Shown here piece after piece: positions 52,698 to 60,170 of a stretch of DNA of 64,000 bases (positions are counted from its first letter, which is position 1; each line of letters opens with the position of its first letter). The position numbers and the translations under genes were made by a program. The notes below the pieces were generated by a model. The model saw only the letters and a list, made by a program, of their open reading frames with translations, did no database searches and was not told the DNA's origin. The stretch lies in the NCBI RefSeq assembly GCF_900188115.1, contig NZ_FZNW01000017.1, forward strand, positions 52,303-116,302. The letters run 5' to 3'. This DNA is from Haloechinothrix alba (GTDB lineage Bacteria; Actinomycetota; Actinomycetes; Mycobacteriales; Pseudonocardiaceae).

Positions 52698-52952
52698 TCA
52701 CTCGAAGTAGATCTCGATACATTCGGTCGGCTCCAACCCGGAGTCCGCGACCGTCGTATCGCGTGCGTACGGCGTGTCGGTTCCCTGCTTCTTGACGCGC
52801 AAGGTCCGCCCGGGCTGATCCGCGACATGTATCCCGACCGAATTGGCGGCCGCCGCGGCGGCCACATCGTCCATGGTGTTCTCCGAGTCAACGGGCACAA
52901 GCTTGAGGACGAAATCCCCGTCGAAGTTCGCGGCCAGCGGTATGGTTGCCAT
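52698..52952 (-). CDS. tmoB: Monooxygenase hydroxylase gamma subunit (TmoB-like)
   Basis: 84 residues with the ubiquitin-like TmoB fold sequence: FDGDFVLKLVPVDSENTMDDVA near the start, then RVKKQGTDTPYARDTTVADSGLEPTECIEIYF. It is the small structural subunit of the hydroxylase. Position directly after the alpha-subunit gene matches tmoA-tmoB. Confidence 0.92.
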   Translation of the reverse strand: MATIPLAANFDGDFVLKLVPVDSENTMDDVAAAAAANSVGIHVADQPGRTLRVKKQGTDTPYARDTTVADSGLEPTECIEIYFE

Positions 52953-53004
52953 GCTTTATCTCCTTACTGCTGATTCGAGGCGGATAGCAATCCACCCAGT
53001 CAGG

Positions 53005-54501
53005 TCAACCGGCGTCGGCGAGCTGCTTGCGGTAGCTTTCGACCCACGAGTACCCGTGGGCGTCGTCACCACTGGGGCCGATGGAGCCCAGCCCCATGTA
53101 CTCGAGCACGCCGCCGAGGTCTGCGGGTTCGATATCGCCGCCGAGGAACCGATCGACCAGGTTCTTCTGATAGCGGTACCGCTCCGGATTGTCTTCGAAG
53201 ATCCACTTGTCGACCTCGGAAGCGAAGTGATAGCGGCGTCCCTTGTACACCACGGACGTGTCCCGCAACGTCTGCGAGGGAGTCCCGACGATCGGGAGCT
53301 GGGACAGGTTGCAGATCATCGGCAGGGTGCCGGGAACGGTCTTCTCTGTCCTCCCGTTGACGAAATTGTCGATCATGACGTCCCACACTTTGCCGAACGT
53401 GTCGTTCCAGCCGGGGTACTTCTCCTCCAGCCAGTCACGCTCCTCTGGGCTTACGCCTGCCGCGGGGTTCCACCACAACGTCGGCCGCCACGAATAGGTG
53501 CCGAGTTGCTGACCGTGGTGATGCTCGGAGATGTCCCGCATGAAGATGTCCCAGTACCATGGCTTGGACAACCCGAGATCCTCGAGCTCGCGCATGAACT
53601 GCGTGACGATCCACTCCTCCATGAACTCCTTGAAGGACGTGTGACGCGCCTCCAACGGCACGTAGTAGTCCATCGGGATACCGGAAAGAATCGTGAACAG
53701 CCGGTATGAACGCCAGAACGAGATGTCGATCTCCTTCTGCGCCTTGTCCCGCTGACCGTTCTCGATCATCATCTGAAGCAACGGGGTGCCCAGCTGCGCG
53801 TGGCGTGCTTCATCGGTCTGGATGCTCTGGATGAGCTTGGAGAACGTGTAGTCTCCTGAATTCGCGGCGTCTCCGGATAGGCCGATGAACTGGAGGTTGG
53901 TGAAGCCGGTCTCGAAGGAGAAGTTGGCGCAGAACGAGGTGCTGACCATGTCACGGGTCATCAACATGTCATCGAAGAAGTGTCGAGCGCCGAGGCTGAC
54001 CCAGTTGTTGCTGAACATGGATGCATGGGACCACTCGAACTGCCGATCCTTCTTGACGTACTCGTGCGGGAAGTACAGTTGGATCTGCCCGTGCCGCATC
54101 TCATCGAGCATGCCGAAGACGGCCATATTGCGGAGACCCGGTGCCTTGCACCAGCGCGCGAACCGGGCTTCTTGGAGAGCGGCCCCGTACTCCACGAGCG
54201 CGACGGCACCGTAGTGCTCCTTGAGGATGGAGATCCAGGCCGGGTCCGCATTGTTGTAGATGTCGGCCCGTTCGAGCGCCGCCTGGACCGAGTACGCGCC
54301 TGCGTCCTTCTGCCGTTGGACGTCGACGTACTCCCGGTAGCTGATCTTGTAGGGCTCGTCGTAGGTGCGCCAGACGTCGTCGGGGAGCCCCTCGCCGCCA
54401 CTGAGCTCCGGTGGGAATAGCTCCTCCCATGTCACGTAGCGCGGGGTCCACTCGGTGTCGCGAGCGACGTCGTACCACTCAGAGCGTTCCATTAACGCCA
54501 T
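53005..54501 (-). CDS. tmoA: Diiron monooxygenase hydroxylase alpha subunit (TmoA-like)
   Basis: 498 residues, the same length class as TmoA (about 500). All six diiron ligands fall at the TmoA positions: Glu104, Glu134, His137, Glu197, Glu231 and His234 (motifs DEMRHGQ and DEARHAQ). Thr201, Phe205 and Gln228 of the active site are kept, but residue 103 is Val where TmoA has Gly, and residue 100 is Val, so the pocket differs from toluene-4-monooxygenase. Together with the other five genes it forms a complete four-component enzyme. The natural substrate is unknown (aromatics, alkenes or N-heterocycles are possible). GAGGAG precedes the ATG. Confidence 0.93.
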   Translation of the reverse strand: MALMERSEWYDVARDTEWTPRYVTWEELFPPELSGGEGLPDDVWRTYDEPYKISYREYVDVQRQKDAGAYSVQAALERADIYNNADPAWISILKEHYGAVALVEYGAALQEARFARWCKAPGLRNMAVFGMLDEMRHGQIQLYFPHEYVKKDRQFEWSHASMFSNNWVSLGARHFFDDMLMTRDMVSTSFCANFSFETGFTNLQFIGLSGDAANSGDYTFSKLIQSIQTDEARHAQLGTPLLQMMIENGQRDKAQKEIDISFWRSYRLFTILSGIPMDYYVPLEARHTSFKEFMEEWIVTQFMRELEDLGLSKPWYWDIFMRDISEHHHGQQLGTYSWRPTLWWNPAAGVSPEERDWLEEKYPGWNDTFGKVWDVMIDNFVNGRTEKTVPGTLPMICNLSQLPIVGTPSQTLRDTSVVYKGRRYHFASEVDKWIFEDNPERYRYQKNLVDRFLGGDIEPADLGGVLEYMGLGSIGPSGDDAHGYSWVESYRKQLADAG

Positions 54502-54534
54502 CGATTGCTCCTCAACTAGTCGGGGGAGTTCATC

Positions 54535-55239
54535 TCAGTTGCCGTGTTCGCTGCCCAGCGGACCTTCGCCGCCGGGGTAGACGAAGGTCATGGACGGTGC
54601 GTAGAAGCCGAACGTGATCTGTAACGGGTCGGCAGGCCGCAGCTGGTACACCGGGTGAGTCTCATCGAGAAACTCGAAGGACAGCACCTCGAACTCATCG
54701 GCGATGTCGCAAACGTACGGGTACCGGCCGCTGATGAACGTTCCGTCACGCTGGGTGATGTAACGCAGCTGTCCCGCCACTCGCTGGGTGTCACCGATCC
54801 TGATTCGTGCGGTCGTGCGAATGACGGGCTTGCCGCCGAGGTGGGTCGTCGCGACGATCTTGTCGCCGTCGAGGTCGAGTGTGGTGCGGCCGGGTTCGCC
54901 GACCGGCACGCCACGCTCGCTCGCGTACCGGGACATCACGTCGGAGCTGTTGAAATAGTGTGTCCACCACCGGGCGGGCGTACCGACCTCGGTGTCCAGT
55001 CCCGAGAGATTCACCCCCAGGTAGGTCAGTGAATAGGCCCCGAAAGTCTCGTCGCCGACGGAGGAGGTCTGGTCGGGACCGTCGACGACGTACTGGTTGA
55101 TGTAGCAGGACCGATCGTCCGCCGCGGTCAGACCTTCAGGTACGAGCTTCGTGACGCTGTCCGGATCCGCGGGGATCCAGCACATGTACAGCGTTCGCGA
55201 GTTGGTGATCAGCTGTGGGGGATGGAGCGACGTACCCAT
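54535..55239 (-). CDS. Acetoacetate decarboxylase-like protein
   Basis: 234 residues resembling the acetoacetate decarboxylase (ADC) superfamily: PPQLITNSRTLYMCWIP, LVPEGLTAADDRSCYINQYVV, and later GKPVIRTTARIRIGD. I cannot place the ADC catalytic Lys pair with certainty. Many members are not decarboxylases. It is the first gene of the long operon; AGGAGG lies four bases before the ATG. It may process the oxygenated product, or a keto acid. Confidence 0.75.
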   Translation of the reverse strand: MGTSLHPPQLITNSRTLYMCWIPADPDSVTKLVPEGLTAADDRSCYINQYVVDGPDQTSSVGDETFGAYSLTYLGVNLSGLDTEVGTPARWWTHYFNSSDVMSRYASERGVPVGEPGRTTLDLDGDKIVATTHLGGKPVIRTTARIRIGDTQRVAGQLRYITQRDGTFISGRYPYVCDIADEFEVLSFEFLDETHPVYQLRPADPLQITFGFYAPSMTFVYPGGEGPLGSEHGN

Positions 55240-55273
55240 GGCGCCTCCTGGCTCGCCGACAATTCGGTTCGAT

Positions 55274-55365
55274 CGGTGATCACCGCAGATTCACCTGCCA
55301 TGACCTATGCCTGAAATGCTGAAGGCGCGGCGGGCCGAGTGGTAGTGCGCGTTTTGGACAACCGG
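55274..55365 (-). promoter_or_regulatory. Candidate control region of the monooxygenase operon
   Basis: The 162-bp gap upstream of the first operon gene has a 12-bp palindrome, CGGTGATCACCG (55274-55285), and TTGGACAACCGG (55354-55365). The second shares TTGGACAACC with the perfect palindrome between the PucR gene and the second PxpB/C pair, 1.7 kb away. It is thus a candidate PucR-family operator. Confidence 0.5.
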
Positions 55366-55401
55366 AGTGTAACCAGCGCCACAGTGGCACACCTAGCAGT
55401 G

Positions 55402-56922
55402 TTACAGCTGGTCATCGAGCTGCAGAGCAATCCACAGCTCGGCCCGGGTGCTCGGATCGCCGACATCGGTGCCGAGTGCCTCGGAGACTTTGCCCATCCG
55501 GTAGCGCAGCGTATGACGGTGAATCCCCAGCGCGGAGGCCGAGGCATCCGCCTGCCCGTTGTTCGCGAGATACGTGCGCAAGGTGTGCCGCAGATCGACC
55601 TTGGAGCTGCGGCTCTTCTCGGTCAGCGGCGCCAACAAGGTTTGCGCCCAGCCGCGCGCCTGCTCCCGGTCGATGTAGCGCAGCAAGCCCGCCGTGGCGA
55701 CATCGCTGGCGAGCGCGAGCTTCCCAAATCCGCCGGGCGCACTGTTGAACACCGAGCGAACCTGTCTCCACGCTTCCGGGAGCTCCTCAGGCGGGGTAGG
55801 GTCGCTGACAGCTCCGCGGGCATGCGGGACAGCCCGCAGCAAAGACTCGAGGGTGCGCACGTCCCCTTCGGCCGGCGGCATCAGGACAGCAACCCGGCCG
55901 GGTTCCCACTCGGCGACCAACGCGCACAGACTCCGAAGGGCTTGGTCGCTCTCGGCGTGTTCGAGTAGTTCTGGTTCATGGCCGGACGGTGCCCCCAGCA
56001 CGGCAACACGTAGATCCCCGTCCGGAAGAACTGTGTCGAGAGTACGGCCAATCGAGGTAGCCAGTTCGGTTCTACCCTCGATCGCCACTTCGAAGACCGC
56101 GCGACGATGTCGTCGTCGGCTGTCAAGCATACCCCAGGCACTCTGCAGGTCCGCGCACAGCAGCGCGACCGCGGTATTCAACACGGACTGCTCGGCATGA
56201 TTCAGCGGGGTCGACCGTCCCACCGCCAAGAAGCCCTGGGTGCGCTCGCGTACGACCAACGGCAATAGCACGACCGACTCACCCGCGACGGTCATACTGA
56301 GGCTTGCGGGGTTGGCTTGCTCCCATAGCCGCGGCAGGTCGACCCGGATTCGGGCGAGATGCCTGCGCCCAGCAGGGACGCCGGCGCGAAGGGCACCGTC
56401 GTGATCGAGAAGCAGGACCCAGCAATGGGTTGCCTTAGCCAGTCGGTCAACGATCGCGCGGGCAGCATACGGCGACAGCGAGGCACGCGTGAGATCGCGC
56501 TGGGCCGCGACCGCATATTCCAGGTCCTTGTGTCGCTCGTCCGAAATACGCTCGGCGACCAGTCGGCTGATCGTGCCGAATCCCGTCTCGACGGGTACCG
56601 ACAGGAGCGGTAATCGCAACTCTTCCGCAGTTTCGACCAGCTCGCCAGGGACGTTAGGGTAGTATTCGCTGAGCCCGAACCCGAGCGCTACCGCGCCTGC
56701 CTCGACCAACCAGGCTACGTATCGCTTCCGCTCAGCACTTTGCGACAACCGGGACCCGGTGGTGAGCACCAACTCGCCACCATCGATATACGATGACGGG
56801 TCGGGTAACTCGCTGATGAGCGCCCATGAAAGTGATTCGTCGACGTTGGGCGCGGCGGCCCCGGCGACCAAGGACAGCTTAAGATCGGATCGACCAACAA
56901 GTGCTCGAACCGTGAGTGGCAT
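55402..56922 (-). CDS. PucR/CdaR-family transcriptional activator
   Basis: 506 residues. The N-terminal PucR sensory domain (VDESLSWALISELPDPSSYIDGGELVLTTG), a degenerate GGDEF-like central part and the C-terminal HTH_30 domain (LRHTLRTYLANNGQADASASALGIHRHTLRYRM) are in family order. PucR-like proteins activate purine, amide and other nitrogen- or carbon-source genes in response to pathway ligands. It lies between the big operon and the divergent second carboxyltransferase pair, so it most likely controls both. GGAGG precedes the ATG. Confidence 0.9.
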   Translation of the reverse strand: MPLTVRALVGRSDLKLSLVAGAAAPNVDESLSWALISELPDPSSYIDGGELVLTTGSRLSQSAERKRYVAWLVEAGAVALGFGLSEYYPNVPGELVETAEELRLPLLSVPVETGFGTISRLVAERISDERHKDLEYAVAAQRDLTRASLSPYAARAIVDRLAKATHCWVLLLDHDGALRAGVPAGRRHLARIRVDLPRLWEQANPASLSMTVAGESVVLLPLVVRERTQGFLAVGRSTPLNHAEQSVLNTAVALLCADLQSAWGMLDSRRRHRRAVFEVAIEGRTELATSIGRTLDTVLPDGDLRVAVLGAPSGHEPELLEHAESDQALRSLCALVAEWEPGRVAVLMPPAEGDVRTLESLLRAVPHARGAVSDPTPPEELPEAWRQVRSVFNSAPGGFGKLALASDVATAGLLRYIDREQARGWAQTLLAPLTEKSRSSKVDLRHTLRTYLANNGQADASASALGIHRHTLRYRMGKVSEALGTDVGDPSTRAELWIALQLDDQL

Positions 56923-57069
56923 GGTTCCTCCCGAGCACTGACTGAACGGAGACGCACGGTCGGGCTAGTAACCCGGAGCACCACGCGGTGAGACTGAACT
57001 CGCCTTCCGCTGTCTCCGCCTACCATAGGTTGGGAAAGCAAACTCCACGACGTCAAGCTACCGCAATAG

Positions 57070-57087
57070 CCGGGTTGGACAACCCGG
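57070..57087. promoter_or_regulatory. Perfect palindrome between PucR gene and second carboxyltransferase pair
   Basis: CCGGGTTG (57070-57077) and CAACCCGG (57080-57087) are perfect complements around GA. It lies 148 bases from the PucR start and 92 from the rightward start. Its core TTGGACAACC recurs at 55354 before the monooxygenase operon. It is a strong operator candidate for a dimeric regulator. Confidence 0.6.
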
Positions 57088-57178
57088 TCACGAAATCTGT
57101 ACAAGCCGTGCATGGTGGCGCGGACACGCAACGAGGATGGTAGTTGAGCCGCCATCACGATTCCGGAGGTTTGCGGTT

Positions 57179-58150
57179 ATGTCAGCGATCATCGCAACCA
57201 CCGAACTCGCCTCCAGCCGAATGCGGGTTACCTACCGAACCGCCGGGGACCGAGCGATCCTTATTGAATACGGTGAGCAGTTCCCCGTCGACCTCAAGAT
57301 CAACTTTTTCGTCCACGCGGCCGCACGGCACCTGGACGAGTACGGCGTACGCGGGCTGCTCGAGGTCGCCCCGGGCCTTCGATCCCTCCTCGTGTACTAC
57401 GAGCCGCACGTACTCAGCCAGGCCAGCCTCGTATCAGCGCTCGACGAACTCCATCAGGAGATTCCCGACCCGGCGTCGATCGTACTGCCCAGCCGTAGAA
57501 TCAGGCTTCCGATCGCCTTTGACGACTCGACATCTCGGGAAGCAGTGAACCGATACCGGATCAGCACCAGACCGGATGCGCCGAACGTTGTCGAAGGTAA
57601 CAACGTCGACTACGTTGTGCGTTGCAACGGTCTGCCTGACCGCGAAACGCTGTACTCGACGATCCTGCAATCGGAATGGTGGAACGCCTTCACCGGCTTC
57701 TATCCGGGCTTGCCGTCGCTGCTACCGCTAGATCCCCGATCCGAGATCTCAGCACCGAAATACAACCCAGCACGCAGCTGGACACCAGAGGGAGCGGTCG
57801 CTCTCGGAGGGCCGTGCCTGGTCATACACCCCATCGAATCGGCGGGCTCGTACGAGCTCCTGGGTCGTACGCTGCCGATCAGTGAGCTCATCCGCCGGTC
57901 ACGCAGCCATCGCGTCGACCCCATCCTTATCTATCCCTGTGACCGGATATCGTTCTTCCGCATCAGCGAAGCCGAGCTGATCGAGCTGCGTCGCCAAGTA
58001 TTCGAAGGAACGTACGACTATCAGATCGAACCCGGCGAATACGCGGTGGCGGAGCACTTCACAGCAGTGCAAGACGAGCATGTCAACGCAGAAGCCATTC
58101 GGCGTCGCACGGATCGTGACGCAGCACTGGAATTGGTCGAGGTGCCATGA
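57179..58150 (+). CDS. Second PxpB/KipI-like carboxyltransferase subunit
   Basis: 323 residues of the CT_C_D family: RTAGDRAILIEYGEQFPVDLKINFFVHA, LLEVAPGLRSLLVYYEP, IRLPIAFDDS, WNAFTGFYPGLPSLLPLDPRSEI in motifs, then GAVALGGPCLVIHPIESAGSYELLGRTLP. It is long for PxpB and close in size to the first copy, but the two differ throughout, so this is not a recent duplication. GGAGG lies nine bases before the ATG. It is coupled to its KipA-like partner by ATGA and divergent from PucR. Confidence 0.85.
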   Translation: MSAIIATTELASSRMRVTYRTAGDRAILIEYGEQFPVDLKINFFVHAAARHLDEYGVRGLLEVAPGLRSLLVYYEPHVLSQASLVSALDELHQEIPDPASIVLPSRRIRLPIAFDDSTSREAVNRYRISTRPDAPNVVEGNNVDYVVRCNGLPDRETLYSTILQSEWWNAFTGFYPGLPSLLPLDPRSEISAPKYNPARSWTPEGAVALGGPCLVIHPIESAGSYELLGRTLPISELIRRSRSHRVDPILIYPCDRISFFRISEAELIELRRQVFEGTYDYQIEPGEYAVAEHFTAVQDEHVNAEAIRRRTDRDAALELVEVP

Positions 58151-59157
58151 GCAGCCAAAGTCGCACCGAGACGATCCCGGCCCTGGAAGTGCTGGACCCC
58201 GGCTTACAGACCACTGTCCAAGACCACCCAGGACGACTCGGCCGGCAAGCATTGGGCTTCTTCCCATCCGGCCCCGTGGATCACCTTGCGTTCCGCGTAT
58301 CGAACATCCTCGCTGGCAATGGGCCAGGAACAGCCGCGCTCGAGATTCCCCTCGGTGGCTTCCATGCTAGCCTGCTGTCGGACGGCGTGATCGCAATATG
58401 CGGGCCGGACGTGGATGTCACCCTCAACGAGGAGCCGATTCCGCTGTGGGAGTCGGTACCGGTGCAAGCCGGCGACATACTGCATTGCGGTCTAATCCGA
58501 GGAACGGGCCATCGTCTATACCTGTCGTTACGCGGAGGGATCGCTGTTCCCACCGTATTTGGCGCACGATCGACCTTCCTTGTAGCCGGAATCGGGGGCC
58601 ACAACGGTCGCGCACTAGAGCGTGCCGACGTCGTGAAAGTGAACGTCCCCAATGATCAACAGGCGACGACGCGCCGAGTTCCGACATCGCTTCGCCCGTC
58701 ATATACGAATAGCTGGGAGATCGAGGTACTCCGCGGCCCCCATGCTGATCCGGACTTTCTTACAGCGGAAGATTACGACGAGTTCCTCTCCACATGCTGG
58801 CGATGCGATCTGAGGTCCGACCGGGTAGCGGCACGCTTTAACCCACACCGATTCCGCTGGGCGCGCCCCAGCGGAGACATTGCCGGGGGGCATCCGTCGA
58901 ACATGCTGGACGGGAGCTACCCGCTCGGGGGCGTGCTCGCCTACGGCGACACCCTCACGATCCTCGGACCGGACAGCCACACCTCTGGTGGTTTCGCTGT
59001 CATCGCCACCGTCGCGTCCGCGTCACTGTGGAAAGTCGGCCAACTCCGGCCGGGGCGTGACACAGTGAGGTTCCGCGAGATCGGTCTGCAGCAGGCGGCC
59101 GCACTCACCGAGCACGTCAACCGGTTACTGGATCCTCGAAATTTCGAGACACGGTGA
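58147..59157 (+). CDS. Second PxpC/KipA-like carboxyltransferase subunit
   Basis: 336 residues of the CT_A_B family: LEVLDPGLQTTVQDHPGRLGRQALGFFPSG in motifs, LEIPLGGFHASLL, GHRLYLSLRGGIAVPTVFGARSTF and the late block LGPDSHTSGGFAVIATVA. With its partner it would make a second carboxyltransferase unit. No second biotin carboxylase or carrier is present, so it may share those of the big operon, or act like stand-alone PxpBC. Confidence 0.85.
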   Translation: MSSQSRTETIPALEVLDPGLQTTVQDHPGRLGRQALGFFPSGPVDHLAFRVSNILAGNGPGTAALEIPLGGFHASLLSDGVIAICGPDVDVTLNEEPIPLWESVPVQAGDILHCGLIRGTGHRLYLSLRGGIAVPTVFGARSTFLVAGIGGHNGRALERADVVKVNVPNDQQATTRRVPTSLRPSYTNSWEIEVLRGPHADPDFLTAEDYDEFLSTCWRCDLRSDRVAARFNPHRFRWARPSGDIAGGHPSNMLDGSYPLGGVLAYGDTLTILGPDSHTSGGFAVIATVASASLWKVGQLRPGRDTVRFREIGLQQAAALTEHVNRLLDPRNFETR

Positions 59158-59294
59158 TCTGCTATCCGCGCAGTTGGGAGTGTCCGACGAACCTTCAGTC
59201 CGGCTGAACCCACGGCGGAATGGATGATAATTCGCTGTATCACCCCACCCGGCCGCCCCCACCGTGTCGGCCCCGGCGGCTAGCCTGGGCGTCC

Positions 59295-60170
59295 ATGAGC
59301 GAGGCATATCCGTTCCAGCGGCTCGACGACCGCCTGGCAGGCAAGCCCGTTGACGACGTGCTCCTCGACGGGGTTCCCGACCACCTGGAGCTCCCGCTCC
59401 GCGACTGGCTCAAGGCGGCGTTCAAAGTCGAGCCACCGTATAAGAATCGGCCGCATATGGAGGAGCTCGCTCAGCAGGTCGTGGTCTCGCTGCAGTGGTC
59501 CGCATACACGTCGAGATCGAAGGTCGAATACATCAATACGCTTGTTGGAGCCCCCACGGACGAGCTGTTGGTCGTGGTCGACGCGGTACTGCAGTGCGAC
59601 GGTGACAATCCGGGGGTTTCGCAGATTGGGCGTGACAAGCGCGCGAAGCTGCGAGATTTGCTGTATCGGGGACGCTCGGTCTACCGCATCAGCGATAACG
59701 GTCGGCAGCTGGTGAGACGGGTGGATCCGACGGCTGAGGACGCCTACCGCGCGGCCGTGGGCGCGGCCGACCCGACAACCGCGCAGTTGCTGGCCGATGC
59801 GTGGCGGCATGCCTACAAGCCGGACCCAGAGCCGACGACGGCGTACCGGGAGGCGGTGCGCGCGGTCGAGCAAGTCGCCTGCCCGCTCGTGCTGCCCAAT
59901 GACAACGACCCGACTCTCGGGAAGGTGATCGCGCACCTGCAGGACGCGGGCCACAAATGGGAAACCGTGCTGGTGGCCAAGGGCGGCGATCCTGGTGGAC
60001 CCGAGCCGGTCCGCGAGGTGATGTCACGGTTGTGGACTGGACAGGTCTCCCGTCACGGCGGCGCCAAGAACTCGCGCGACCAGGACCCCGGGGAAGCCGA
60101 GGCAGCCGTGCACGCCGCGGTGCTGCTGGTGCACTGGCTGAGCAGTGGCACGCTACGGGGCAAGTCATGA
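59295..60170 (+). CDS. Abortive-infection (Abi_C)-like protein, candidate defence gene
   Basis: 291 residues, soluble. The C-terminal 150 residues (AYREAVRAVEQVACPLVLPNDNDPTLGKVI ... in motifs, then SRHGGAKNSRDQDPGEAEAAVHAAVLLVHWL) resemble the Abi_C/HEPN-like toxin domain found in abortive-infection proteins. The Arg-His of SRHGG would be the putative active site. The N-terminal 120 residues (VEPPYKNRPHMEELAQQVVVSLQWS) are a helical domain I do not recognise. TAGCCT about 9 bases before the ATG suggests a leaderless transcript. Its stop overlaps the start of a broken integrase gene (ATGA). Confidence 0.6.
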   Translation: MSEAYPFQRLDDRLAGKPVDDVLLDGVPDHLELPLRDWLKAAFKVEPPYKNRPHMEELAQQVVVSLQWSAYTSRSKVEYINTLVGAPTDELLVVVDAVLQCDGDNPGVSQIGRDKRAKLRDLLYRGRSVYRISDNGRQLVRRVDPTAEDAYRAAVGAADPTTAQLLADAWRHAYKPDPEPTTAYREAVRAVEQVACPLVLPNDNDPTLGKVIAHLQDAGHKWETVLVAKGGDPGGPEPVREVMSRLWTGQVSRHGGAKNSRDQDPGEAEAAVHAAVLLVHWLSSGTLRGKS

